Source: Trigonopsis variabilis
Taxonomy: Eukaryota > Ascomycota > Trigonopsidomycetes > Trigonopsidales > Trigonopsidaceae
Length of the DNA: 64,000 nucleotides
Assembly (NCBI GenBank): GCA_003707065.3
Contig: PPXM03000009.1
Location: 310,001 to 374,000 of the forward strand
Direction of reading: 5' to 3'
Each line of letters begins with the position of its first letter. Positions within the stretch are counted from its first letter, which is position 1. Both the position numbers and the translations under genes were made by a program. Below the pieces are notes generated by a model. That model was not told where the DNA came from. It ran no database searches and worked only from the letters and a program-made list of their open reading frames with translations. Shown one piece after another: positions 9,318-19,978 of this stretch.

Positions 9318-11527
9318 TTACAGTGGTCCCAGTCCAAAAGTAGTCATCAGCCTATCGCCGTTATCATTCAATATCCAAGTCAAAGGCGACGACATAAACG
9401 ATGGTGATTCGATGCTTGAAGGGGCGATCCCAGCATCTCCAAGCATTTGTGTTGCCGGAGTATGGCTTTCATGACACGGGCTCCTCTCCTCGCAGATCTC
9501 ATCAATCATCTCGATCACCCGCCGATTGATCCCAATCTGTCGCAGTTTCTCAAGATAGCCTCGAAGCTCTTGTCGAGCTTGAGGCTCTAAGCGCCCATTG
9601 TTCATACACATGCACGCGTCTTTTCCAACCGGGATCTGCTGGGCCAAGACTTCGAACGTATCACAAAAGACTCGAGTAGAACTCCAGTTCTCACCCAGTA
9701 CTGTGAGAGTATTAGAGATACAGCGAACAGCTTGGAAAACGTTGGAGTCATCCATCTCTGTTCCCCGCAAAGATGGCGGCGTCACCCAAAAGCAATAAAG
9801 CAGAGTCACACCAGCTTGAAATTGAGCCAACAGTGCCAAGTAAGGGTGTGCAATTTGCCTTCGACTTTGGAAACGGCGAAACATGCTGGCACTCAGACAG
9901 CATGCCTTAATGGCCCATTCGCTGGTCTTTGCCTGGATATTTGCTCTTGTTGGCTGATAGAGATACATCAAAGTATAATAATAAGCCATCTCCAACCACA
10001 TGTGGCTTGTGTAGTCCCCAAAACTATTTTCTGAGTATTTTGGAATATCATCTTTCCACTGGTCCGTCTTGGCCAGAATTTCGTTTCTCCATTGCACCAG
10101 TTCTTGCAATGGCTTATTTTCAAAGTTTTTATCCAGCGTAAAATCAAGGATCTCAGCTTGAAGCACTCGGTTTCGACACTGATGAAGACTCACTGAAACC
10201 ACTGCGTCGCGCGAAACCAGAGCTGTCGGGCTGAGGTAATCGCTATCCTCGTCTATCTGGCTGTCTTGAATATTAGCAAACAGCTTTGTGGTAATTGAGA
10301 TATTGTTGAAACATCTAGGGATGAAAAGAGCGACCGAAACAGCAACGTCGAGTTTGTAAGCAGACCAAAAGGTTCGCCGTCGCATTTCCCGCCGGAATAT
10401 AGTGCCTTGAGAAGGTTCTAAAGGAGTCGGAAGCTCGAGATAAAGGAGATTCGATGTACAAAGACGCGCACATGCATTAGAGAAAGTAAGGAGAGCTTTG
10501 GTGCAAGGTTGATGAAGGGCGTGCATACCCATTAACAGGACAGCGCGGACAAGTAGAACGATGTCTTTTTGAGCAGGCACAACTTTTAGAAAATATTTGG
10601 TAGCCAGGACCCAAAACATATCGGCAATGGCTTTCTTTGGTCGTTGTGGCTTTGGTAAGATAATTGAGGCAATGGAGTAGACGAGATAAACAAAGAAACC
10701 TCGCCAGCTTGCACGCACTATTAGGCTGAGCGTCTCGGAATCCATATCTTCGGTGTCTTGGATAAGGGCCAACAGTTCGTTCCACTGATGCCGCCACTTA
10801 TCGAACGTTTTTCGGTGAAGGAAAGGATATTGAACATGGATCATATTGAAATAGGCATCAACCAGTCGCTCCTGTTCACTCTCAGTCAACATGTCCCGAC
10901 CTTTCACCAACAATTCACCATCTAAAGGGCGGAACGAGGATTGAAGGTGTTTGGCCTTGGAATCGAGAAAGGGAGGATAAAATGAACAGCACGAGAGGGA
11001 GTTTATCACCATCATAGACACAGCATCATCAGCTGATTGGTGGCTAGTTGAGAATAGTGACTTTTGCTTGACAGGACCGATAGGAAGGTGAGGACTTGAA
11101 CTGGACATGAGATTGATTCCACTTTGGGGAGAATGGGTCGAGGGGGTCGAAGACATGAGGCGAGGAGGTAAAGAGTGGGCCTGAGCTTGACGTAAAGCTT
11201 CTTCAAGCTGCACAATCCGGTCGTTCAAACTATCAACATACCTAAAGGTTGGTTTCTGGGATCCGCGACTGATACTTACCCTGGGGGATAATCTTGTCTT
11301 GATACCCGCTCAACATTAATACACTCTTTGACCTTAGTTCCCATCAAACGTCTGACTGCTTACCTTTCCCAGCCTTTACGCAGTTTGAACACGGTCGTTG
11401 ATCGTCACACTAAAAAGTCAGCCCATGGCAAGATATGATGTCTCCATACCCTCTGTTTACGATGCCGACATCTTCTGCATGCCAACAATCGTTTCTTTCC
11501 ACCATTATCTTGAGCTACTGGGGACAT
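9318..11527 (-). CDS. Zn2Cys6 transcription factor 2 with fungal-specific TF domain
   Basis: Four exons read leftwards from ATG 11527: 11527-11450, 11409-11364, 11325-11280 and 11241-9318. The introns are 40, 38 and 38 nt, and the product has 697 residues. The zinc cluster C-x2-C-x6-C-x5-C-x2-C-x6-C is assembled only after splicing; one intron falls just before the third cysteine and one just before the sixth. A coiled-coil dimerisation segment (YVDSLNDRIVQLEEALRQAQ) follows, then a fungal-specific TF domain with VDAYFNMIHVQYPFLHRKTF and RRRTFWSAYKLD. It is not close to regulators 1 and 3. It ends 125 bp from the convergent aminotransferase gene, so it brackets the presumed cluster on the right. 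Its targets are unknown. Confidence 0.88.
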
Positions 11528-12462
11528 TCACGGATCCCATATGACCCTTGGAGTTCGCGGTAACGTTATCAGCAGATATCAGCTTGGACCCAAGCAACTC
11601 CCAGTGATGGATAACCGACTGGCTCAATTTCGGCTGGCTACGATACATTGGTACGATGCTATTTTAGTATAAAGTAAGAGTCAAATAGTTGTATGTCTGT
11701 AGGGAATTTATATTCAGCAGTAGCATAATCCGTGCTGTCGCGTGAGACGCTAATTTATACAAGCTTCTTACAGACTAGAGTCTCATAATTAAACAATCAA
11801 GACTCTCGAACAAAACGAAGACGATTGATCCACGATATTGAAATCGCGGAGTATGATGTTCCCAGGAATGTTTCATATTTCTACATGGAGCCTATCTCTC
11901 CTCCTGTCCAACTGCAAGTCGGCTTGTTACCAGAAAAATGACAAGATTAATTTCTACTACACCTCAGGCTCGCCTGTCTATAAGAGACTTGCCTTGGACA
12001 CCCAATTTAACCGGGCGCTCGCCTCAATGTAACAGTCGGGTAGCTCATTATGAACCCTTTATATAGCTTCGGTTCGCTTGGTTGCCAAGCAACCCTGGTT
12101 ACCAACCTAGACCACGCAAAAAAATTAATCGTCCTACGGCCTTGCCCTTAATTCTCAGTTGGCGTCTTAAAGGCTTCTTCCGCTTCCAGGCTTTCTCAAC
12201 TTTTTTCGTTTGATACTTGGATTCGTCTAAGCTATTTTGGGATTCTTTTCTTACCGGTTTCCCTTTAATTCCAAGCGCATATATCCAGTAAGTCCTTTCT
12301 TCGTCCCTTTGCCTCTTTTTATCTTTTTGTCTTTATTTTTGGATTGGATCTTTTTGCCCGGTCGTAATGTTTCCCTTTGCTAACTATAGTTGTTGCTGCT
12401 TGATTAGTTAACCCTTCTTCCTGTCTTTTTCTTACCGCTGCCGAAAGATTCACTTGATTGAG
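11528..12462. promoter_or_regulatory. Divergent promoter region and 5' leader of the La-domain gene
   Basis: This spacer separates regulator 2 and the La-domain gene. A TATATA element is at 12060-12065. From about 12140 the plus strand is pyrimidine-rich, as is usual upstream of strongly expressed fungal genes. A probable 5'-UTR intron lies inside it and is listed separately. Confidence 0.5.
12288..12389 (+). other. Probable 5'-UTR intron of the La-domain gene
   Basis: A good donor (GTAAGT at 12288) is followed by a long pyrimidine-rich tract and a strong branch/acceptor pair (GCTAACTATAG ending 12389). At 102 nt it is longer than the coding introns in this window. The start ATG lies 74 bases downstream. 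Confidence 0.45.
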
Positions 12463-14763
12463 ATGACTGAAGCTATAGCTCCAAACAGTGAGAAACCCAT
12501 TACTGTGGATTCTTCGAATACTCCCGATGGGATTATGAGTGCCTCTACTCCTTCTGAAGAATCTTTACCCACTTCTACTCAGTCGCCTTCAAATGCTGCC
12601 TCTTCCTCACCATCGGCTAAACCTGCCTTAACTCCTGCCCCTGCTCCCAAGGTGAATGCTTGGAAAGTCCGAAGTGATCCTAAACAAATTCCTTCTCTCA
12701 TCTCGGTAGCTGACCCCACTCCGGCGGAAATTAAAAAGGGCGAGGCCACCACTCGCCCTAACGGCAATGCCCCTCAAAGCGAAAGTGAACTAGCTCGAGC
12801 AGCCAACAAGAAATCGGGTGGAAAAGAAAAATGGGTGCCTTATACTCCTTCTCCATTACCCCCCTCCCTGGCACCCCAGACCAACAAGTCAAGATCCAAT
12901 AAAAATTACAACCGAAATCGAACAAGTAATTATCCATCCTCTGATGATGCTTCTTCTCAATCATCCAAGTTTGCTAAAAACGGTCGTCGCGAAAGTAAGG
13001 ATGACCATTCTAATGGTGGAGGGTCCGGAGAAGAAGGAGCAAATCATAAATCTCACCGGGATGGTCGGAACTGGAAAGGTAAATCAAATGGATCTAGAAG
13101 ATCGAATGCAAATCATGGATCTGCCGCAAACGAAAAGGATGGACGAGGGCGAAAAAATCAGCAACCTGGCGCCCCCGGCCAAGGTTCGGCTGCCGATTCG
13201 TCCACCGGTGAAGGTAAAGCCAAGACTCAACAAGATCCTCATGGATCTCAGTTCTTACAGACTGGCGGCGCTCCGGCCTATCTCGGACAGCCCTTGAATA
13301 ATGGACGTCTTCCTCTCCGGTCGGGCTCCGTTCCTAACCCTTCAACTCCTACCTTGTCTGGCCTGCCCATGTCGCCGAATTTGGGCGCTTTCCCTCCTCA
13401 AATGTTCCAACCTTATCCTCTTCAGTCCAATTTCAGACGATCTGCTGGTGATCTCAGTCAACAAATGAACCGCCCCTATTTCCCTGGAGGCTTTTATGGA
13501 CTTCCTTTTTATCCTTTAATGCCAACAATGGCTCCTGTTGAACCTCTTAATGCCGTCGCTGCTCAAGTTGACTATTATTTCTCAGTCGAAAATCTTTGCA
13601 AAGATATCTTTCTGAGACGGCATATGAATTCTGCCGGTCTTGTGCCAATTAGTGTGCTCGCTAATTTCAACAGAATCAAACAGTTGACGAATAGCGACCT
13701 GAATGCCCTCGTTGAAGCCTGCAAGGTGGCTCCTAATGTTGAGGTTTTGGGAGACAAAATTCGTAAATTGGAAGGCTGGAAGACCTGGGTCTTGCCGTTT
13801 AACGATAGATTGCCTTCAGGAAAAGAGGAAACTGACGAAGAGACAATTGAGAAACTTCAGCAGCAAAATTTTCAGCAACAGCAACAGCAGCAGCAATTAC
13901 AACAGCAGCAGGCATCCCAACAAGCATCGTTTCCTCAAAACGTAAATCAACCTCAGGCTCAAAATCAACCTCCACAATCACCTCAGAGCCAAAAGTCACC
14001 TGATTCTTCCGATCCTGGGTTTAAGCAGCCACAGCAACAGGGTGTTCCATATGGTGTGCCTTTTGGATTTCAACCATTTTGGGAATGGGACGTGAAAGGA
14101 TCGCGTGGGCCTGCTCCATATGGATTTGGCTCCCCTAATCAGCAATTTCCCTATCCTGGAGCACCAATTGGACTAGGGGTTGAACAGCAAAGACTAAATG
14201 TGGCAGCTGCCGCTGCCGGTGCTACACCTTTTGTTCCTAAAGATGGGGAGGATACTGGCTTGGGTCTCAACTTTGCTAACTCTGAGAAAGACGCAAGCGT
14301 GCCTCTCGAGGCGCTGACAATTATCGTTGAAGATGAAGAAGGTGAAGGTGATGTTGTCTTCTTTCCTCCATCAAGAAGCTCATCTCCTGTCCCGAGATCA
14401 GTTTCTTCACAAGCAGCAGTTGGATGGACTACGGATGGTCGAGATGGAATAGAGTATAATGCATTAAAAGAGTCCACATTATTAGAAGACCGTCAGCGGC
14501 TAGTACGCCTGTGGCGTTATTATTTGGAGAGGACATGGGATGAAAAGATCTTTAACGAACTGGAAAATGAGGCAAAAGTTGGTGGAGAAATTGGACAATA
14601 CGCCCGGGAGACTTTATACCGTTTGGTGCGGTCTATTCAAGACAGTCGGGACGGCGTCTCATCTGAAAATAATGATGCATTGGTGAGCGTCGCTAACGAT
14701 CTTGCACAAGAGGACTACGCAAAAGGTCTTGTTTACGGATTCAAGAAACTGAACCTTAGCTGA
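12463..14763 (+). CDS. La-domain RNA-binding protein (LARP1/Sro9-like)
   Basis: Intronless coding region of 766 residues; I take the ATG at 12463 as start. The N-terminal half is disordered, rich in Ser, Pro, Gly and basic residues. The La motif is at about residues 365-450, with AAQVDYYFSVENLCKDIFLR and the GWKTWVLPF end. A poly-glutamine stretch follows (about 13,858-13,925). LARP1 and Sro9/Slf1 bind mRNA and support its translation and stability. The C-terminus has a helical block, LVRLWRYYLERTWDEKIFNE, that vaguely recalls the DM15 repeats of LARP1; this is only a suggestion. There is no separate RRM next to the La motif, which fits LARP1 rather than true La. It converges on NPR3. Confidence 0.85.
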   Translation: MTEAIAPNSEKPITVDSSNTPDGIMSASTPSEESLPTSTQSPSNAASSSPSAKPALTPAPAPKVNAWKVRSDPKQIPSLISVADPTPAEIKKGEATTRPNGNAPQSESELARAANKKSGGKEKWVPYTPSPLPPSLAPQTNKSRSNKNYNRNRTSNYPSSDDASSQSSKFAKNGRRESKDDHSNGGGSGEEGANHKSHRDGRNWKGKSNGSRRSNANHGSAANEKDGRGRKNQQPGAPGQGSAADSSTGEGKAKTQQDPHGSQFLQTGGAPAYLGQPLNNGRLPLRSGSVPNPSTPTLSGLPMSPNLGAFPPQMFQPYPLQSNFRRSAGDLSQQMNRPYFPGGFYGLPFYPLMPTMAPVEPLNAVAAQVDYYFSVENLCKDIFLRRHMNSAGLVPISVLANFNRIKQLTNSDLNALVEACKVAPNVEVLGDKIRKLEGWKTWVLPFNDRLPSGKEETDEETIEKLQQQNFQQQQQQQQLQQQQASQQASFPQNVNQPQAQNQPPQSPQSQKSPDSSDPGFKQPQQQGVPYGVPFGFQPFWEWDVKGSRGPAPYGFGSPNQQFPYPGAPIGLGVEQQRLNVAAAAAGATPFVPKDGEDTGLGLNFANSEKDASVPLEALTIIVEDEEGEGDVVFFPPSRSSSPVPRSVSSQAAVGWTTDGRDGIEYNALKESTLLEDRQRLVRLWRYYLERTWDEKIFNELENEAKVGGEIGQYARETLYRLVRSIQDSRDGVSSENNDALVSVANDLAQEDYAKGLVYGFKKLNLS
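13858..13925 (+). repeat. CAG/CAA repeat encoding poly-glutamine
   Basis: An imperfect CAG/CAA array lies inside the La-domain gene just after the La motif and encodes a run of mostly glutamine. Mixed codons make it less slippage-prone than a pure repeat. It is likely to vary in length between strains. Confidence 0.8.
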
Positions 14764-15135
14764 AAAGTAATCCTAGCATTTTTTTCTCATAAAAGTTTTC
14801 TAGTCTCTTAATCATTTGTTTGCTTATACTTTTGTTATTTTTTGCAGTCATCAGTTTGTCAAAATGGGGGAGCTTGAGTCCTGCTCCGATTGAGTGTTAA
14901 TTCTCGACAGGCAACTATGTTTTTTCTTTCAGTTGTTTGTGTCGATCCATTCAAGACGGTAGTCAATGGATTGTTCTTGTGAAATACGCAGTTGCCATAG
15001 TCATTGTGCGCTGGGAGTGATTGACAGACAGGGGCAAGCGAGGAGGTGGGTAACTTGAATTATGAGGAAGGTGATGAACGAAAAAGGACCCAGATTATGT
15101 AACGAGATGAATAAATATATTGTACAGAGAATTGA
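14764..15135. other. Intergenic, convergent 3' ends
   Basis: This spacer lies between the La-domain gene and NPR3, which converge. It is T-rich on its left part. I see nothing else in it. Confidence 0.6.
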
Positions 15136-17769
15136 TTACCAGTGACGAACCGTAATCACATAATGGTCGAGGCCCACAAAGAGGCGGCGGAGGGCCTGGC
15201 GAGGAACATTTTCCTTCAGAAGCATGACCTCTATAGGCACGGTACCATTAAAGTATTTCGCGATCTTCAGAAAAAGAGCTTTGACCTCTTCTGACTGGTT
15301 ATCGAGCATGAGCTCCATCCATCGACTCTCAATCAGCGTTGGTCTGTCAGGCTCGAGAAGGATGGAATCCTGGGCCTGTTCTTCGTCCAGCTGGATTGTT
15401 TCAGTCAAAGTGAGCGACGCGGTGATTGAGCGATGGCCTGAACGAAGAGGTAGAGTATTGTTAATTCCTCCTGGGCTCTTGACTCTTTTTTCCTCCGCCA
15501 TCATTCGAGTGACAGCCAGTTTTATTCGGCGAGGGACCTTAATCCAAGCAAATGTGAGCAGCTGGGTCACATAGCCGTACCTAATGAGCCACGCCAGAAC
15601 GTCGAGGTAGAGCTCGCGATGGTCTTTGGAGGGGATAAGCCAAAGGAATTGGCGAGGGGAGTTTGAGCTAGAGAGAAGGGAGAGGAAAGAAACCAGAGAA
15701 GGCATGAGAGGGAATTTTTGTTGGAAGATCTGCTGGTGACGATAGAGGTCGTGAAGCGGAGCGGTAGGAGCGACAATGTAGGTATTGCGTTGGTGAAGGG
15801 GCAAAACTGGTCTCGCCCTTCGCCAGTAGATGAGATGGCGGGCATATTCCTCGACTTCAGAGAAATCAAGGCCGATTCGAGCAGAAAGCTTGATTAAGCT
15901 TTCAGTGGGGCGGACGGTATGCAAGAACGTGACAAAAGGGCTATCTGAGTCGGCTTGGATATCTTTGAGAATGACTTGAGGCTCATCAAGAAGTAACAGA
16001 GCATAGTGAGGGATAGCTGCCGGATCACCGTCGGTTTCGCCGTCCCCAAAATACTGGGCACTTGAGGTGAGGTAGATATCCGGCAGGACAGGATCGACAA
16101 TTGAGGGTAATGTCGAGAATGTTGTGTGGACGGGGATTTGATAAGAGCGGAGTGAATCATTAATTGAGACGTGAGCGACCGAAGATGTGGAGATTGCAGA
16201 ATAAATCCGAGACAAAGCCAGAGCCAAGGGTGACTGCTTCAAAGATTCTGCCCATAACTGATCTTCGGACCAGGATTGAGAAGAGGCCTTGTCTCTGATT
16301 TGAAGAAGCTTTTTGATCTCAGTGGTCATGTAATTTGATTTATGTTGTTCACTTCTCAAGACGGCGGCCAGACGCGAAGCAACGTATTTATACATTTGAT
16401 CGATCCGAGAAAAGAATTCGGGGTCAGGAGGGTTCATCACAAAAACCACGTGGAACATGGTTAATTGCTGATTATCGTCAGAATGTCTCTGGTGCAGAGA
16501 CGAGGCCGGAGAGTCGTGAGCATTCGGAGCAGATGGGTTCGGGCGCGGTTGAGACTGAGAGACATCAATGTCAGGCAATTGACCACTAAGGTCCGTCAGG
16601 TTGGCATAACCCTCAGAATCATTAAGGTCTAGGGTTGGAACTGTCGCTGACGTCGACTGGGCTCTTCGTTTACTTCGCTTCCATTCGCCAGTCGGCAAAA
16701 CGTGAACAGGCAGACCAACGAAAACAATATCGTCCACAGACAAGGTAAACTGGGTATTGCATAATGATCTCGGCGTACAGAGTAAACTAGCAAGAAAGGA
16801 GGTTTCAAACCCTAATGTTCGCTCCCAGGGAAGACTGCGGTTTGCACCATTCTCAGAGTGCCCAGCTTGACCAGGTAGAGCGGTTGAATCTCCAGTGTGA
16901 TTTGCCTCGCGGGCAGCATCGGACGATCCAGGGAGGTTATCGTCCGTGCCAAACGCTGTATCTCTGCGTTTGGGGCTCGGCAATAGTCTTGTCTTTTTGG
17001 CGAGATCTTGCTCGCCATTGTCATCTTCATCTCCAACCAAGTCTTCCTCGTTCTCAGAGGGATCGTCGTCGTAACCATACCTTCGACTTGGACCGTAATA
17101 ATAATCGGGATCGTTATAATAATCCTCATAGTCTTCACCGTAGTTTTCTAATGAGGTCTGGTCTGTGGAAATAGGACGCTTATAAGGGGTGCCTCTCTCT
17201 CGTCGGTGCGGGTCGCCTCCTCTTCGACCTTGGATGGAGGATGTCCGTCGACCTCCCTTTGTAGATGAGACCAGCGAACTCTTTCCGATAGTGGACGATA
17301 AGGAATTGCCTCCAGTACTGACTCTCTCATCGTCGGCCGAAGTTGAGGAGTGAATTGGTCTCAATCGATCATCCAGGCCACTATTTGTAGACAATGGAGT
17401 GATACTCGATCCTCTTGACGTCTTTCCAGCGCTGGAGTCTCGTATCGAGTTCGTCCGAGGCCTCCCTTTCCGGCCTCGTTTCGTAGATTCACCGCCGCGA
17501 TAGGATTCCGGGGCCATGGTCGCTCCTTGCTCGGGCTTATATCCTTCCAATGGCGTATCTGACTCGGAACCCGACTCGTCTTCGCTTGAGTCTGAATTTT
17601 GCTTCATGATCAATTGATCATAAACTCCAAGCTCCGCTTCATAGTGTCCGTCCGAAAACCGAGAAGCAGGCGGGTAATGAAAGACAAACTGTGGCCCAGA
17701 TATAGTCGACGCGACTAGTAATATTGATAATAAGCAGGGGTTTGGCGCTAGCTGGCTAAGGGCCATCAT
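15136..17769 (-). CDS. NPR3: NPR3 (NPRL3), SEACIT/GATOR1 subunit
   Basis: 877 residues without introns, starting at the first ATG of the frame (17769). The N-terminus (ILLVASTISGPQFVFHYPP) is the typical NPR3 opening. A long acidic and serine-rich insertion follows at about residues 60-330. The conserved C-terminal half has the landmarks NTYIVAPTAPLHDLYRH, PSKDHRELYLDVLAWLIRYG and a final winged-helix segment ending in ITVRHW. Npr3 with Npr2 and Iml1 forms a GTPase-activating complex at the vacuole that switches off TORC1 when amino acids are scarce. The frame is open upstream to a GTG, but the family match begins at the ATG chosen. Confidence 0.92.
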   Translation of the reverse strand: MMALSQLAPNPCLLSILLVASTISGPQFVFHYPPASRFSDGHYEAELGVYDQLIMKQNSDSSEDESGSESDTPLEGYKPEQGATMAPESYRGGESTKRGRKGRPRTNSIRDSSAGKTSRGSSITPLSTNSGLDDRLRPIHSSTSADDERVSTGGNSLSSTIGKSSLVSSTKGGRRTSSIQGRRGGDPHRRERGTPYKRPISTDQTSLENYGEDYEDYYNDPDYYYGPSRRYGYDDDPSENEEDLVGDEDDNGEQDLAKKTRLLPSPKRRDTAFGTDDNLPGSSDAAREANHTGDSTALPGQAGHSENGANRSLPWERTLGFETSFLASLLCTPRSLCNTQFTLSVDDIVFVGLPVHVLPTGEWKRSKRRAQSTSATVPTLDLNDSEGYANLTDLSGQLPDIDVSQSQPRPNPSAPNAHDSPASSLHQRHSDDNQQLTMFHVVFVMNPPDPEFFSRIDQMYKYVASRLAAVLRSEQHKSNYMTTEIKKLLQIRDKASSQSWSEDQLWAESLKQSPLALALSRIYSAISTSSVAHVSINDSLRSYQIPVHTTFSTLPSIVDPVLPDIYLTSSAQYFGDGETDGDPAAIPHYALLLLDEPQVILKDIQADSDSPFVTFLHTVRPTESLIKLSARIGLDFSEVEEYARHLIYWRRARPVLPLHQRNTYIVAPTAPLHDLYRHQQIFQQKFPLMPSLVSFLSLLSSSNSPRQFLWLIPSKDHRELYLDVLAWLIRYGYVTQLLTFAWIKVPRRIKLAVTRMMAEEKRVKSPGGINNTLPLRSGHRSITASLTLTETIQLDEEQAQDSILLEPDRPTLIESRWMELMLDNQSEEVKALFLKIAKYFNGTVPIEVMLLKENVPRQALRRLFVGLDHYVITVRHW

Positions 17770-18124
17770 GGCCGATGTGCGTGGAAGATGACAGGATGCA
17801 GAGGTCCCAGTGCTCGAGCACTTGGGCAACCAGATATGACTAGCTGGTGACCTCTCAGAAAAGATGTCGATCTGGGCTACAAGAGCTTCATTGGTATTTA
17901 TGAAGGCTAGGTATATTGTGATCTGTCCATAGTACGCAGAATACCCCACCGTTCACCAGATCTATTAATTCTATGGACACCACCTAATGCATTAACAACA
18001 CTTTTCCCCTCATTCGTACACCAATGACTCCTCAGGCTTCTTTGCCCTGAGTCGATAAGTCTAGCTGCTGCTAGAAAGCACCTTGTTCCTTGCCGCGACC
18101 AAGAAGCGACGCTACGCGCTGGAT
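17770..18124. other. Intergenic, upstream of NPR3
   Basis: This holds the NPR3 promoter and the 3' end of the multicopper oxidase gene. I recognise no specific element. Confidence 0.5.
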
Positions 18125-19978
18125 CTAGCATAGATCAAACCACTCTTGAGGAGGGTTCAAAGCATCCAGCTGATTTGCAAGAGTTGCAAATTGCATTAAC
18201 AATCCCTTTTCCATATGCCATGACACATGACAGTGGAAAGGCCAGACTCCAGGGTTATCGGCGACAAAGCGGAGGAGCATCCAGCCGAACTGCTCTAGTT
18301 GGACTGTATCACGCTTGATGGGATTCAAGCTCTCAAAATCGGTATCGTCGATGTTGTCGGGTAGTTTACCTCTGCCCTGGGCGAGGATCCAGAACTCATG
18401 GCCATGGAGATGGAACGGATGAGCACCATCATCAAAACTATTAAGATAGATGTCCACGACCATTTTGTCGGGAACAGTAATGACATATTGGTCACTGCGG
18501 TCCTGAGGTCCGTATAAGGAGGTAGATTCGCCCAAGGTCGAGTAAAAGGCGGGCGAAGTACGATATCCATCCATGGCTTCGATTAAGGTATTTGTGCCAT
18601 TCAATGGAGACCATGAAATGCCATTTAGCTCGCCAAAGTCATGGGAGAACTCATGTGTGGCAAAGAAGACCGCGATTTCATACCTCAGGTCGTGATGAGG
18701 GATCGGCTCTGGAAATAAAGGATGCAGAAGAGTCACGTTGAGATCCTGGCAGGTAAGGTCGACCTTGTGAGACCAATCTGTGGTGGATGGTATCTCAACT
18801 GACGACAGCCCAAAGTCTTGTTCGCTATATGCTATGATGGCTTTAGTTTCAAAGTTCAAGACTGGATTCACATAATCAAAGCAATGATTATTCATAATGG
18901 CTCTAATCCAGAACGTCTCGCCGGGATTTGAAGTATTTAGAAGAAACGAATACCGCTGGGCGACAGCAATGGGAAATTTGTGGACCTCAACCGGCTCGAT
19001 CAGGGTCGAATCGACTTCGACCATCGTCAAAGGATGGTCATCGATACTGAAGTCAAACTCTCCAAAGGCTCCTGTGTTTATAACTCTAAATCTATAGGTA
19101 CTGTTGCGCTGGAGTTTGAAGACAAGCTGTGATGACTCACCAGGATCACATGAGGAGGGAATTGAATGGGGATAATCATTTTCTTTCCCTAGATCCATGT
19201 ACCTGGAACAATTGAACTCGCCAAATCCCTGGATCAATCCGTTGTCTGGTACGGGTTCAGTGTTGCCGTTATCTTCGCCGAAATATTCCTCCATATAAGC
19301 TGTAGACAGGTCATGATAATGATCAGATAATAGCAAAATGATGTCTTCGTCATACGAAAGCGACTCGCGTTCCTTTTTTGAATGAACAATCAGCGGTCCC
19401 ACCAGTCCATCGGTGTACTGAGACCCAAAGTGAGAATGGTACCAGTAAGTCCCAAACTGTCCTGTCACAGTAAAATTATACGTGAACGAGCTACCAGGCT
19501 TGATGGCACATTGAGTGATTCCATTCGTCCCGTCCATATGATTCGTATTGCGCTGGAATTGTCCATGCCAATGAACAGTCGTACTATTACTGGCCTCATT
19601 GTTAACGTGAACTATAACCCGATCTCCCTCGTTCACCTCGATTAACGGTCCAGGGAACTTGCCATTCCACACCATCATCTTTCTCAACACTCCGTCAGGC
19701 GCGGCCTCTATTTCTGACACTGTCAAGTTAAATTCTCGTGCTTGTGGGGCTGCATCGTAATCCCACGACTTTGGATCTAGTATATATTCATTTGGATCCC
19801 GTCGCCAGTCTTGAAGGGTATAGTTTGAGTCTGTAAACGAGATAGTAGTCCCCGCCAACTTAATCGACTGTTGTCGGCTGCTCAGACCAGGCGATATTAA
19901 GGGAGTGAGCTGTAATAAAATAACAATTCCAAATAATATTATCCATACTATTATAGTTTTCCTCCCTAATGACCACAT
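18125..19978 (-). CDS. Membrane-anchored multicopper oxidase, laccase-like
   Basis: 617 residues, intronless; the frame runs further upstream but the first ATG is at 19978. A short basic start is followed by one hydrophobic helix (KTIIVWIILFGIVILLQL), then three cupredoxin domains with many N-glycosylation sites, so the enzyme should face the exterior or a secretory lumen. All four copper signatures are intact: HWHGQF, WYHSHF, HPFHLHGHEF and HCHVSWHMEKGLL. The axial position of the type 1 site is leucine. At the position of the Fet3 iron-binding glutamate (GQYEDG in yeast) this protein has SQYTDG, which favours a laccase or phenol oxidase over a ferroxidase. It lacks the C-terminal membrane helix of Fet3. 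Two CACGTG boxes lie just upstream. Confidence 0.88.
   Translation of the reverse strand: MWSLGRKTIIVWIILFGIVILLQLTPLISPGLSSRQQSIKLAGTTISFTDSNYTLQDWRRDPNEYILDPKSWDYDAAPQAREFNLTVSEIEAAPDGVLRKMMVWNGKFPGPLIEVNEGDRVIVHVNNEASNSTTVHWHGQFQRNTNHMDGTNGITQCAIKPGSSFTYNFTVTGQFGTYWYHSHFGSQYTDGLVGPLIVHSKKERESLSYDEDIILLLSDHYHDLSTAYMEEYFGEDNGNTEPVPDNGLIQGFGEFNCSRYMDLGKENDYPHSIPSSCDPGESSQLVFKLQRNSTYRFRVINTGAFGEFDFSIDDHPLTMVEVDSTLIEPVEVHKFPIAVAQRYSFLLNTSNPGETFWIRAIMNNHCFDYVNPVLNFETKAIIAYSEQDFGLSSVEIPSTTDWSHKVDLTCQDLNVTLLHPLFPEPIPHHDLRYEIAVFFATHEFSHDFGELNGISWSPLNGTNTLIEAMDGYRTSPAFYSTLGESTSLYGPQDRSDQYVITVPDKMVVDIYLNSFDDGAHPFHLHGHEFWILAQGRGKLPDNIDDTDFESLNPIKRDTVQLEQFGWMLLRFVADNPGVWPFHCHVSWHMEKGLLMQFATLANQLDALNPPQEWFDLC

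Noticed and set aside
11270-11290. U1-snRNA-like ATACTTACC sequence
   Set aside because: It is the reverse complement of the GTAAGTAT donor of intron 3 of regulator 2; no snRNA body follows.
18125-19978. Fet3-type ferroxidase
   Set aside because: The iron-binding glutamate is replaced, there is no C-terminal membrane helix and no Ftr1 partner gene nearby.
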